Virus record (IMG/VR): IMGVR_UViG_3300031787_008681
Coordinates: 1-38,046 of that record
Reading direction: 5' to 3' (one strand)
From: a virus
Length of the DNA: 38,046 bases
The notes under the pieces were generated by a model. It saw nothing but the letters and a program-made list of their open reading frames with translations, was not told the origin of the DNA and made no database searches. Shown here piece after piece: positions 6,832 to 14,315 of this stretch. Numbering within the stretch: the first letter of the stretch is position 1; the number at the start of each line of letters is the position of its first letter. The translations under genes and the position numbers were made by a program.

Positions 6832-7831
6832 TTTCTTGTACCTTTTTATCAAATTTGTTCTTATATAAATTTATCCGAATAGCACCTTGTTGTGCTGTTG
6901 AGATGGCATCAACTATTACAAATAAATTTCCATATTTTCTTACAGCATCAGAACAATCTTTAACATCTGACTCCCAATTAGGAAACGCCACTGACCAATC
7001 CCATTTTAACGCATGTTCAATTAACTTACTGCCTGCCTTGTCTTGGTCAGGAATAACTATTACTTCCTTGCCCATTTTATTGATTAACCTAGCTTGATTT
7101 TCTGATATTTCGTTGTGTAGCAATGCTACTCCGTTTACAGCCATGGCATCAAACGGACCCTCTACTACAAACAAATATCTTTGATCTTGTTTTATAGAAT
7201 CAAGGTTAAACACAAAATTGGGATGTTGATCTGAAAGATATTTAGGTTTACCGTCGCGAACTTTCCTAGCAGTCCAGCCTACAACTCTACCACCATAAGT
7301 AAACGGAATGATTACTCTATCTTTGATATCAATCGGAGTCCAATAGAACCTATCGTCTAACGGATCACAACCTCTGTCTACTAGATAACTAACTACTTCT
7401 GCTAGCTGAGTTTCTAGTTCTGAATCTAACTCTTGGTCAATCCATTCAGCTATGGGCAACGACCCCTCTGGCATATCTTTATTAACAAAGTCTATTAATT
7501 CTCTATCTTTGGTATTATCTTCAGCCCCGCCTTCGGTCTTTAGTGCTTCAAATACCATCAGATTAATATCATCGTCCGGAGCACCTAACCATATCATTAA
7601 CTGACGTAGCTTTTGGCTAATCTGTCTACCAGGTTTCCAACTTGCGGTATACCCGCAATTAAAACAGTTAAAGACTAGGCCTTCAGAAAATTTAGCACCG
7701 CCACGTTGTCTTGTATCAACACCTTCGCCTCTGTGGTGGCAACAGGGAGAATCGAAACTTATCCAACCGCTAGGGGTCTGTTTCTTTTTATAAGGGAGAT
7801 GTTTGCGAAAGATGTCTACGACCAGGGCCAT
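6824..7831 (-). CDS. gp61: DNA primase (T4 gp61)
   Basis: The primase subunit that makes RNA primers for lagging-strand synthesis with helicase gp41. The 335 residues fit T4 gp61 (342). The N-terminus has the zinc-binding module: CCHH at 30-33 and CFNCG at 56-60. A TOPRIM domain follows, with YLFVVEGPFDAMAVNG holding the catalytic Glu and VIVIPDQDKAG supplying the Asp-x-Asp pair. A consensus sigma-70-type promoter ends six bases before the ATG and there is no Shine-Dalgarno site, suggesting early, leaderless expression. It heads the operon ending in gp41. Confidence 0.9.
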   Translation of the reverse strand: MALVVDIFRKHLPYKKKQTPSGWISFDSPCCHHRGEGVDTRQRGGAKFSEGLVFNCFNCGYTASWKPGRQISQKLRQLMIWLGAPDDDINLMVFEALKTEGGAEDNTKDRELIDFVNKDMPEGSLPIAEWIDQELDSELETQLAEVVSYLVDRGCDPLDDRFYWTPIDIKDRVIIPFTYGGRVVGWTARKVRDGKPKYLSDQHPNFVFNLDSIKQDQRYLFVVEGPFDAMAVNGVALLHNEISENQARLINKMGKEVIVIPDQDKAGSKLIEHALKWDWSVAFPNWESDVKDCSDAVRKYGNLFVIVDAISTAQQGAIRINLYKNKFDKKVQENV

Positions 7832-7837
7832 AGACTT

Positions 7838-7866
7838 ATTATACTATATTTGTGTAGTGCTGTCAA
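7838..7866 (-). promoter_or_regulatory. Consensus sigma-70-type promoter of the gp61 operon
   Basis: The minus strand reads TTGACA (7866-7861), a 17-base spacer, TATAAT (7843-7838), then AAGTCT and the ATG of gp61. Both hexamers and the spacing are exact consensus. The start site would fall at or within a base or two of the ATG. The promoter lies in the last codons and downstream edge of the neighbouring 153-residue gene. Confidence 0.8.
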
Positions 7867-8305
7867 CGTCAAAAGCACCATCGATTACATGTAATTGTCC
7901 CAAAGCATCATACTGGCTATCGCCATATAATGGAAAACGATTACCGTCGCCGTCTGTATAGAACATGCTAAACTGATAGTATCCTCTTTCCAAACCTTGT
8001 ATGTCTGCTTCTGATAGTAATACGTACATTTTACCTTCGGTTGCAGTTTCTATAGTAACAGCTTTCTGTAACTGTATACCTTTGGTATCTACAGCTATAA
8101 TATTGAATGTCACGCTGTCTAGCTCTGTGATATTCTTAGCTTTGTTGTCATTGTTACGGACTTGGAAGTCAAGACGATTATCCACGCCCTTGTAGATTTT
8201 CATTGTTCGCTGATACACTTTTCTAAACCTCTCTTTTGTCCAAGAGCCAAGATTAGTATATACGTCCATTCGGTTTGAATATAAATAACACGGATTGAGC
8301 TGCAT
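7844..8305 (-). CDS. Virion-type beta-rich protein, possibly a short or truncated form
   Basis: A 153-residue protein with the pattern KIYKGVDNRLDFQVRNND, alternating beta strands and GYYQFSMFYTDGDGNRFPLYGD. I associate this with structural or baseplate-associated proteins of marine T4-like phages, where the matching protein is, as I recall, longer; it may be shortened. A late box GATAAATA stands 22 bases before the ATG, with a weak AGGG in the leader, which fits late expression. An alternative ATG lies at 8269. Role in the particle not determined. Confidence 0.5.
   Translation of the reverse strand: MQLNPCYLYSNRMDVYTNLGSWTKERFRKVYQRTMKIYKGVDNRLDFQVRNNDNKAKNITELDSVTFNIIAVDTKGIQLQKAVTIETATEGKMYVLLSEADIQGLERGYYQFSMFYTDGDGNRFPLYGDSQYDALGQLHVIDGAFDVDSTTQI
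8280..8287 (+). promoter_or_regulatory. Exact T4-type late promoter TATAAATA (plus strand)
   Basis: TATAAATA reads on the plus strand 49 bases before the ATG at 8337. It lies within the first codons of the divergent minus-strand gene, so the two transcription units overlap at their starts. Confidence 0.55.
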
Positions 8306-8327
8306 ATTCAGTGGCCCTATAATTAAG

Positions 8328-8335
8328 TATTTATC
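8328..8335 (-). promoter_or_regulatory. Late-type promoter GATAAATA for the 153-aa gene
   Basis: The minus strand reads GATAAATA 22 bases upstream of the ATG at 8305. It ends one base before the ATG of the plus-strand gene at 8337, so this divergent region is fully packed. Confidence 0.55.
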
Positions 8336-8336
8336 G

Positions 8337-8711
8337 ATGAGAATAAGTCAAAACTTACAAGAAAATTTTCCGTTCATTAGCGTAATAACCTATGTGGACA
8401 AAGAATATGTGGGAATTATAATAAATCAAGATGCTGCTATCACTAGTATCTATGATTATAGCTCTTTGCGTACAGAAGCAGAAAAAACCAAATTTTTAGA
8501 GTTAGGTGAAATATGGTGGTGGGAATCAAATAGACAGATTCCTATTAGTATATTCTTAGCTAAAGAAATGCTGGTATTTAGATATATTATTAGGAACTTT
8601 AGTACCAAAGACGTTAAGGTAATGTTTGGTCCTGTAACTAGTCTTAATGATATAATGACTAAACGTGTAAAGAGAAAATCTATTACACTGATTAGAAAAC
8701 CGCCAAAATAA
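8337..8711 (+). CDS. Conserved hypothetical phage protein (124 aa)
   Basis: The preferred ATG at 8337 starts MRISQNLQENFPFIS; a TTG at 8295 in the same frame is less likely because it sits almost on the late box. The protein has YVDKEYVGIIINQD, a WWWES segment and a basic C-terminus KRVKRKSITLIRKPPK. I recall similar small proteins in marine T4-like phages but no function. It is the only plus-strand gene in a long minus-strand block, has its own late promoter, and its stop directly abuts that of the convergent DnaE-like gene. Confidence 0.55.
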   Translation: MRISQNLQENFPFISVITYVDKEYVGIIINQDAAITSIYDYSSLRTEAEKTKFLELGEIWWWESNRQIPISIFLAKEMLVFRYIIRNFSTKDVKVMFGPVTSLNDIMTKRVKRKSITLIRKPPK

Positions 8712-9290
8712 TCAACTATACTCGTAGCTGATACCTTCGCAAATTAAATTCATCTGTACCACAATAGCTGCCGCATAGGCTGTAGCATGACTTTTTTTAA
8801 AATAATACTCGTCGTTATCTGGTTTCGTCCATACTTCCGTCATCACCGTAGTCCAATCTTTCCCAATCAGATAACGTTTCGCCGGGCGAATCATTGCTAG
8901 CACTGCTGCCAATTCTTCTATAGACTTTGGCTTGCTTTGTCTCAGAATAGACCCATGCCCATTCACATGGAACAGGAGTTGGGTAAAGTCGTCTTGCTCG
9001 AGTAGGTCCCATAGTGGTTCAGTCTCCATTAATTGTTTGAGATGCTCTTCATCTCGTACATTTTTGTAAACTCCAACATTCAAAAAATCTATCTTAAAAT
9101 AATCTTTTTCTTCTGCGGTATTATGATCCACAGAGCAAATATTTTGTACTGCGTCTACAGGCACAGAATGTAGATACACTCCTGTATTATGGGGAACTAA
9201 CGACCCCCTTTCCACTCTACTAGCTTTGATGTGTTTGATTACACCTAAGGCTTTATTGCGGTCTTCAAAGTCAATATCTATATCTGGCAT
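8712..9290 (-). CDS. Miniature DnaE-like protein (DNA polymerase III alpha palm/fingers motifs)
   Basis: A 192-residue protein with collinear matches to bacterial DnaE. MPDIDIDF at the N-terminus matches the PDFDVDF palm motif. HNTGVYLHSVPV matches HAGGVVIAP. YFKIDFLNVGVYKNV matches the VKFDFLGL strand with the third catalytic Asp. LLFHVNGHGSI...SIEELAAVLAMIRPA matches the FQLESRGM...FEDMIALVALFRPG fingers region. FKKSHATAYAA matches FNKSHSAAYAL. The three metal-binding aspartates appear kept, while PHP, most of the palm, the beta-binding and OB domains are missing (DnaE has about 1,160 residues). Whether it polymerises DNA, blocks host DnaE or scaffolds something else is unknown. It sits at the end of the uvsW-gp62 operon. 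Confidence 0.7.
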   Translation of the reverse strand: MPDIDIDFEDRNKALGVIKHIKASRVERGSLVPHNTGVYLHSVPVDAVQNICSVDHNTAEEKDYFKIDFLNVGVYKNVRDEEHLKQLMETEPLWDLLEQDDFTQLLFHVNGHGSILRQSKPKSIEELAAVLAMIRPAKRYLIGKDWTTVMTEVWTKPDNDEYYFKKSHATAYAAAIVVQMNLICEGISYEYS

Positions 9291-9502
9291 TATTGTAATC
9301 TCGTGCTTTCAAATAATAATAATGGTAACGTTGATGCTAAAAATTCTGCGTACTCTTGTGTATCTTCGTCGTCATTAAAACCGGAAAATACTACCATGAC
9401 TTTGTTGCTTTCTTCATCGATACGAACTTCAATATCGATATCGTCTCGAGAAAGGTACTCTTCGTTCTCGGCTAATTCTTCTGTGATTTCTTCTTTTTTC
9501 AT
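9290..9502 (-). CDS. Small acidic hypothetical protein (70 aa)
   Basis: A Glu/Asp-rich protein (MKKEEITEELAENEEYLSRDD) with a beta-like centre (KVMVVFSGF) and a hydrophobic helix-like end (LASTLPLLLFES). No family recognised. TAATG overlaps link it to the gene before and the DnaE-like gene after, so it belongs to the same operon and is probably translated by coupling. The acidic face could mimic DNA or bind a basic partner; that is speculation. Confidence 0.5.
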   Translation of the reverse strand: MKKEEITEELAENEEYLSRDDIDIEVRIDEESNKVMVVFSGFNDDEDTQEYAEFLASTLPLLLFESTRLQ

Positions 9503-9789
9503 TATGGTATCTTAGCCTCTTTAATAATTTCTTTTACTAGCTCAAGATCACCGGGCGTTCCTTTAAATCTTCGATTCCAGTGATCCGGATCTAATACTGT
9601 TGATATAATTTCGATCTGCTCGGTATTTAACTTCGTTAACATTTTTCGCCCGCTATTACAGTTAAGAACAATCCAAGGACTAATTAATCCATCTCTAATA
9701 TGCTGCGTTATTCTGTTAAGGTTGGCATATAAAAAATAATGTTCCCATTCTGCGTTATTCTCTTCTCCCCAAACTAGCATTGTATTCAT
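9502..9789 (-). CDS. C-terminal fragment of the interrupted zinc-finger phage protein
   Basis: This 95-codon frame starts at ATG 9789 (MNTMLVWGEENNAEWEHYF) and is in the same frame as the upstream 94-residue zinc-finger piece. The 37 codons between them (9900-9790) contain no further stop and read as sensible protein (SGVKLDHWCRDELYDQYL). Content such as NRITQHIRDGLISPWIVLNC and LDPDHWNRRF corresponds to the C-terminal part of one protein of about 230-270 residues, as I recall it from marine T4-like phages. It could be made by readthrough, by re-initiation or not at all. No good Shine-Dalgarno site precedes ATG 9789. Confidence 0.5.
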   Translation of the reverse strand: MNTMLVWGEENNAEWEHYFLYANLNRITQHIRDGLISPWIVLNCNSGRKMLTKLNTEQIEIISTVLDPDHWNRRFKGTPGDLELVKEIIKEAKIP

Positions 9790-9900
9790 AGTTCTTTGTA
9801 TGGCACCATCTGCTGGTTCAGCTTTTACTAACTCAACAAGGTATTGATCATACAGTTCGTCTCTACACCAGTGGTCTAATTTTACTCCGCTTTTTATTAT

Positions 9901-9903
9901 TCA
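9901..9903 (-). other. In-frame TGA splitting the zinc-finger gene
   Basis: A single TGA (minus strand) separates two halves in the same frame. The context is EQYIE-stop-IIKSGVKLDHWC. In related phage proteins as I remember them, a tryptophan (TGG) stands at this point, so one G-to-A change would explain it. TGA is a true stop elsewhere in the window, for example in several ATGA overlaps. Confidence 0.65.
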
Positions 9904-10185
9904 TTCTATATATTGTTCTGGGTATATAGGATTAGCGTTAGATAAAAAACTACCAAATTTGATAAAGGCATTGTAGTAAGGACTATCAACAAAGTCTTCA
10001 AACGTTTTTTGTTTAGTGACTCGTTGTGCTATTTGATAAAATTTTTGATAAGCAATTAACGCAGCCTGTACATGTTTTTCGCCCCTACTAAGGTGTCTAC
10101 GCTTCTTTTCGCAGACATGAACAGCCAGTGTTTTTTCTTTGGTAAATTCTTTACCGCAGTAGCCGCACTTATAACTTGAGGTCAT
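9901..10185 (-). CDS. C2HC zinc-finger protein, N-terminal part before an in-frame stop
   Basis: A 94-residue piece beginning with a zinc-finger-like module: C7 and C10, then H23 and C25 (MTSSYKCGYCGKEF...LAVHVC), followed by a basic stretch KKRRHLSRGEKHV. The rest (FEDFVDSPYYNAFIKFGSFL) is shared, from memory, with a larger conserved protein of marine T4-like phages near the replication genes. Here it stops at TGA 9903-9901. The finger suggests nucleic-acid binding; the role is unknown. Its start overlaps the end of gp62. Confidence 0.6.
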   Translation of the reverse strand: MTSSYKCGYCGKEFTKEKTLAVHVCEKKRRHLSRGEKHVQAALIAYQKFYQIAQRVTKQKTFEDFVDSPYYNAFIKFGSFLSNANPIYPEQYIE

Positions 10186-10642
10186 TTATCTGCTTGTCCG
10201 TGTAGCCATGGTCTCTGGCTAATTGTTTTAGTTGTTTAACGTCTGTCATGCTCGCCAAGATTTGTATGTCATCAATCTTAGCATTAGGATAAATCGTTTG
10301 TAAAAACTGACTTTTCTTTCCACCGTCATCTTTTTTCCTTTTTAACGCCATCCATTCGTGAAAGTGTATCTTTTTAGAATCGTGACTACAAGCACACATT
10401 AATTGCCACATCAACTTAGGATGTTTTGATACTAGATAAAAATTTTTGTTTACAAATTCATTTACTAAGATCAAATAATGTTCTGCTAGATCTTGATTAC
10501 TTGTTTTTACATTACTAACATATCTATTCAGTAAAAAGAATCCTACTGATTTTTTTTCTTCATCAGAAAACTCTTCCCAAGATTCTTTTGATCCTAGATC
10601 AATTGCTGCCAGTACAGTTTTGAGTTCTAATTTATCTGCCAT
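10169..10642 (-). CDS. gp62: Clamp-loader small subunit (T4 gp62-like)
   Basis: In T4 this subunit combines with gp44 to load the sliding clamp gp45 on DNA. The 157-residue product has the gp62-type pattern that I recall from marine phages: a KTVLAAIDLG start, FFLLNRYVS, HYLILVNEFVNKNFYLVSKHPKLMWQLM in the middle, and LQTIYPNAKIDDIQILASMTD with KQLKQLARDHG at the end. No gp44 gene is adjacent, unlike T4 where 44 and 62 are neighbours. Divergence in this small protein makes the call less certain than for the helicases. Confidence 0.65.
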   Translation of the reverse strand: MADKLELKTVLAAIDLGSKESWEEFSDEEKKSVGFFLLNRYVSNVKTSNQDLAEHYLILVNEFVNKNFYLVSKHPKLMWQLMCACSHDSKKIHFHEWMALKRKKDDGGKKSQFLQTIYPNAKIDDIQILASMTDVKQLKQLARDHGYTDKQINDLKL

Positions 10643-10925
10643 CTTCTTTGCTCAAGTGATATAGTATTTTAACACGTTCGATGGCTTCTTGTAAAGTAGG
10701 ATTTGTCTTTGCTGCTCTTCGAATCTCGCCCCAAAGTTTGTCTTCCATTAGGTGATCAAATAATGGTCTGCCATCGCTTGTACGGGGATCAAAATTTGGA
10801 TTATTTTTATCAAAAGCCCAACCATGGACTTGCCTAGTACTAGGATCGGCACCAAACTCTCGAGCATATACCGTATTACCATCTCTTTCGTATATGTAAG
10901 TTGCTCCTGGTTTAAGACTACCCAT
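10632..10925 (-). CDS. Conserved small phage protein (97 aa)
   Basis: The sequence has MGSLKPGATYIYERDGNTVYAR, then RTSDGRPLFDHLMEDKLW, then a helical tail ending ILYHLSKEDGR. I recall closely similar small proteins in marine T4-like phages, so it is probably a genuine core accessory gene, but no function is known to me. No signal, membrane segment or catalytic motif is visible. It overlaps the genes on both sides by 8-11 bases. Confidence 0.55.
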   Translation of the reverse strand: MGSLKPGATYIYERDGNTVYAREFGADPSTRQVHGWAFDKNNPNFDPRTSDGRPLFDHLMEDKLWGEIRRAAKTNPTLQEAIERVKILYHLSKEDGR

Positions 10926-11163
10926 TTATATCTCCTTTTATTTGCTTGATAAGAAATTCATGCTTATCAAGCCATCTATTTTCAAACACAGGTTCGCCTG
11001 GACCAGTCCACATAGCTGTAACTCGATATGCTTGTTTTAACCATAGTGATCGATTACTATAATAACATTTTCTAGGCCAAAAAGAAAACAATAATCGTTT
11101 TCCTATACAGTGATTCCAAAATGATACTTCTGTCCAATGCTCGTCCATAAAAGGTATTGGCAT
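10918..11163 (-). CDS. Hypothetical protein (81 aa)
   Basis: A Trp-rich small protein (seven W in 81 residues; MPIPFMDEHWTEVSFW) with KRLLFSFWPRKCYYSNRSLWLKQAYR, basic and aromatic, suggesting a compact fold or nucleic-acid contact. No family recognised. Its ATG overlaps the stop of the upstream gene by one base, and it overlaps the next gene by eight bases, so it is part of the uvsW-to-DnaE-like operon. Confidence 0.5.
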   Translation of the reverse strand: MPIPFMDEHWTEVSFWNHCIGKRLLFSFWPRKCYYSNRSLWLKQAYRVTAMWTGPGEPVFENRWLDKHEFLIKQIKGDING

Positions 11164-11669
11164 TAAAATAATTTGTCTAACTGTAGAACTTCGCTTTGTC
11201 TAGATATTTCTTTGACAAAAAATACACATGGCGGAGCTTCTCCATCTCTAACTGGTACTGTTAGCAGTTGATTGTTTTTCATTTTAGGAAAATACCATTT
11301 AACATCTTGATAGATGTTGATTATCTCTATAGGTAGATACTCTGGCCTAAACCCGCTTATTGGATTTAAACTAAATGCTTCAAAGCCACGTTCATTAATA
11401 CTAGTCAACGGAAGCACTTCGGGATCAAGACCACACTCTTTGTCTCCAACTACCATACTCCAGTCTAATGGCATCTGTACTTCGTGACCGCCTATTTTCA
11501 TAACTATAGCAGGTGAGTTAAATGATTCTAAGAATATTAAAGGAACAAAATAAAAATCTGGATCGCTGGTATTAGAATTATCTAATACACTAAATCTTGT
11601 ATCCTCTTCTACATCCTCCGGTAATTCATTTAAGTCAAATGCTGTGTTGTTTAATGTTAAAATTCTCAT
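11163..11669 (-). CDS. Conserved hypothetical protein (168 aa) next to uvsW
   Basis: A beta-rich protein: MRILTLNNTAFDLNELPED, VPLIFLESFNSPAIVMKIGG, MPLDWSMVVGD, VLPLTSINERGF and VKWYFPKMKNNQLLTVPV. I recall related proteins beside uvsW in marine T4-like phages, but no role. Its ATG overlaps the uvsW stop (ATGA-type), so it is translated with UvsW. There is no transmembrane segment or enzyme motif that I can identify. Confidence 0.55.
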   Translation of the reverse strand: MRILTLNNTAFDLNELPEDVEEDTRFSVLDNSNTSDPDFYFVPLIFLESFNSPAIVMKIGGHEVQMPLDWSMVVGDKECGLDPEVLPLTSINERGFEAFSLNPISGFRPEYLPIEIINIYQDVKWYFPKMKNNQLLTVPVRDGEAPPCVFFVKEISRQSEVLQLDKLF

Positions 11670-13123
11670 ATTGTTACCTTATTAATATTGAAAGGATAGT
11701 GAGCATCCTTATAAAACTTTTTACGTTCTGTCAAATGCCGTTTGGCATATTTCGTACCACCTGTTACGTCCCAGATTTGTACGAAGTCTTTGTCTTCCGC
11801 TTTTCTAATACCTCGCCCAATGCTTTGTATAACTCGGACAAAGCTCTTTCCGGGTTCCACAAGAACCAAATTAAAAATCCTAGGGATATTAATACCCACA
11901 GCGGCCACACCGTAAGTCGCCACAATAATCTTGTCATCACTTGTTTTAATTTCGTCATAACTTTCTTTCCTATCTTTGGTCTTAACTGATCCGCTAATAA
12001 AGTCTATATCACCTAATCTTTCTTGTAGCATCTTACCTGTTTCAATGCGATCAATTAAGACCAATGTGTTACCCGAAGCTGAAATACTCTTGATACGTTC
12101 TGCCATCCAATCTATTCTTGTAGCATCTGTGACTAGATATTTTAGTTCTTCAGCATAACTTCTAAATTCTTTAATTTCAACAGTCTGTAATACTTCAACA
12201 TGGCATTGTGCTAACACACCTTTGTCTTGTAGCTCATGAGCAGAAATTTTATTAATAACTGGTCCAATACTAGCAAGTATACTTTGGAATTCAAATTTTT
12301 CTTTAGGTATAGTTCCAGTTAGACCCCATCTTACTGGACAACGGGCTAAATCTCTAGTTAATATATTTTTTAGTACTTCGGCCTTTGCTTGATGTACTTC
12401 GTCAACAATGAATGCTACTACGCCGTCAAGAAAATCAGCTAGGGTCATAGCTTCTGGATCGTCTTTGCTTTTCTTATCCAATACGTTAAGACTTTGCCAG
12501 GTACAGATAGTGTGTGTTTTTCCTAATTCTTTTCTATCACCGTAATAAACCCCAACATCTAATCCAACGTTAATAAAATCTTCTTCTGTTTGTTCTACTA
12601 GTGATTTATTAGGCACAACAATTACACTCCTACCGTATTTTTCACAGCAGTGACTCAACGTAGCTGTGGTAATTGTTTTACCAGCACCTGTAGCAATTTC
12701 TTGTAGGCACTGAGGGTTTTCTAAGAATTTGTTGATAGCATCGTATTGGTAATCTCTTAACAGTATAGGCTTGCCTGCCTGAGGATGCCCTACTGGCCAA
12801 GTCTTGCCTTGGTCTGCCCAATATGTTTCTGTGACCTTTTTAAATTCTAATTGTACTGAATGTCTTAGATCTTCAACTTCGATATCATATCCGTCATTAG
12901 TAACGATGTCTAATATCTCCGGCAAATGGCACATATAGCCAGTTCCACCAATGCTAAAGAATGCCACTGTGCCGTCCCATCTACCTAATCTATAAGACGG
13001 TTGGTATCTAGCCCATGGAACATCAATTTTAAATTTGTTAGCAAGTTTACGTCGAGTTTCTAGTGAAAGCCCTTCAAATTTTACATTTACTTCGTCACGA
13101 ATAATTAGTTTACAACTCGACAA
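11666..13123 (-). CDS. uvsW: UvsW helicase
   Basis: A superfamily 2 RNA-DNA and recombination helicase that, in T4, unwinds R-loops and branched DNA and shifts replication from origin to recombination mode. The 485 residues are close to the T4 protein (about 500). Walker A ATGAGKT is at 144-150, the DEAH-type box DEVH at 241-244, motif III LTGTIP near 268, and motif VI QSIGRGIR at 433-440. The N-terminal 100 residues match the UvsW DNA-binding domain in position. The start overlaps the end of the 399-residue gene by 14 bases. Confidence 0.9.
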   Translation of the reverse strand: MSSCKLIIRDEVNVKFEGLSLETRRKLANKFKIDVPWARYQPSYRLGRWDGTVAFFSIGGTGYMCHLPEILDIVTNDGYDIEVEDLRHSVQLEFKKVTETYWADQGKTWPVGHPQAGKPILLRDYQYDAINKFLENPQCLQEIATGAGKTITTATLSHCCEKYGRSVIVVPNKSLVEQTEEDFINVGLDVGVYYGDRKELGKTHTICTWQSLNVLDKKSKDDPEAMTLADFLDGVVAFIVDEVHQAKAEVLKNILTRDLARCPVRWGLTGTIPKEKFEFQSILASIGPVINKISAHELQDKGVLAQCHVEVLQTVEIKEFRSYAEELKYLVTDATRIDWMAERIKSISASGNTLVLIDRIETGKMLQERLGDIDFISGSVKTKDRKESYDEIKTSDDKIIVATYGVAAVGINIPRIFNLVLVEPGKSFVRVIQSIGRGIRKAEDKDFVQIWDVTGGTKYAKRHLTERKKFYKDAHYPFNINKVTI

Positions 13124-14309
13124 TTTTATTTTCCTTGTTCATAGAAGGTTTAACATTGCCAACATAAAAGACAGTATGGTGGTGTTTGATAAAGGTGGAC
13201 GTCTGTTTACTAGTCGCAGGATAGAGACTATTACTTATCAGTATTTTTGGTGAAAAATTAGGTGAGAACATCCATTTCGGCGGCTTGTGTTGGCAAATGA
13301 AAATCTTTCCTGTAGAGATTGGACCACCAAGACTATTATTTTTTATCCATTGATTAAATTTCTTGCCACCTTCGTCTTCATTACTAAATCTAAAACATAC
13401 ACGTATGGATTTTTCATCAAAATCTGCCTCTTTAAAAGCAGAGATAAAGGTGTTAACATCTTCAATAAGATTACTGGCACGATCTAAAAACAGTACCATG
13501 GGATAGGTGTCTAACGTCCTAATAAAAGAAAAACATTCACTTAAATTTCGAATCCAGAAATTTGTTTCAGTGGTGGAAAAAAATCTGTCAATACGGCTAT
13601 TTTTATTAAAATTGCCTAATTTATACCCCATGCTACGTGCCAGGAATAAATCTTGTACTGTGTTATTTTTTCGATTAGATTCAAAATAATTTTCAGCAGT
13701 TTCCGTATAATTGATCAGTTCAACCGTATTGTCAACTACTCGAGCCTCTGGCGAAAAATCTTCTTCGTGGCTCCAAATTTCCTCAACTTCTGCTACCAAA
13801 TTTAAAAAATCTTCAGTCATTTCAAAACTGTTATTTTTTACAAATTCGTGTAGTTGGATGAGGTTAACATCATGTAACTTGATTTTTTGTACACGTAATT
13901 CGTCATCCCAGACTGCTGGTATTTTTCCGTTCTTATTGGTAAGTTCTTTGACAAATGCTTCTTTCATAGTGAACGGAAACTTCAAGTGCACGTAAGTGAT
14001 TCCAGTATCTTCTTTGACTACAGAAACACTTTTGGTATCGTCTAGAATCCTAAAAGGCTTTTTCCAAGTAGGTTGAGCTAGTGCCGCAGAAATATCATTA
14101 CCGGTAAGAGCTTTATAAGAACTTTCGTATTTGTGTAACAATCGTACAAGATAATCTCCCTGTTTTTTGGTTAACTGCTTACCACTAGTAATAGTAGTGT
14201 AGAAGCTACTCACAGGAGACCAATCAAGTTGAGGGGAAACAATATCCCCTTCTAGGATTTTTTCAGCCACTGCTAAGAAAATGTCTTCGATATAGGTGTT
14301 ATATGACAT
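13110..14309 (-). CDS. Conserved hypothetical protein upstream of uvsW (399 aa)
   Basis: The product starts MSYNTYIEDIFLAVAEKILEG. It has QLTKKQGDYLVRLLHKY, a middle region rich in Asp/Glu and Asn, and VLFLDRAS followed by IRVCFRFSNEDEGGKKF. The ordered strand-helix pattern of the second half suggests an alpha/beta domain, but Walker motifs are absent. I recall a similar gene beside uvsW in marine T4-like phages; function unknown. Transcription probably starts at its own sigma-70-type promoter (TTGATT, 17 bases, TATTAT), with six bases to ATG and no Shine-Dalgarno site, making it the leader gene of the uvsW operon. Confidence 0.6.
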   Translation of the reverse strand: MSYNTYIEDIFLAVAEKILEGDIVSPQLDWSPVSSFYTTITSGKQLTKKQGDYLVRLLHKYESSYKALTGNDISAALAQPTWKKPFRILDDTKSVSVVKEDTGITYVHLKFPFTMKEAFVKELTNKNGKIPAVWDDELRVQKIKLHDVNLIQLHEFVKNNSFEMTEDFLNLVAEVEEIWSHEEDFSPEARVVDNTVELINYTETAENYFESNRKNNTVQDLFLARSMGYKLGNFNKNSRIDRFFSTTETNFWIRNLSECFSFIRTLDTYPMVLFLDRASNLIEDVNTFISAFKEADFDEKSIRVCFRFSNEDEGGKKFNQWIKNNSLGGPISTGKIFICQHKPPKWMFSPNFSPKILISNSLYPATSKQTSTFIKHHHTVFYVGNVKPSMNKENKIVEL

Positions 14310-14315
14310 TTTATA

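Noticed and set aside
8295-8336. TTG start at 8295 for the plus-strand gene
   Set aside because: It would lie only seven bases past the late box and adds residues that do not look conserved; ATG 8337 is preferred.
9901-9903. Genome-wide recoding of TGA to tryptophan
   Set aside because: TGA clearly ends several genes in ATGA overlaps (3977, 5816, 6739, 15194, 15868, 18286, 22240) and Trp is encoded by TGG elsewhere, so the stop in the zinc-finger gene is a local event.
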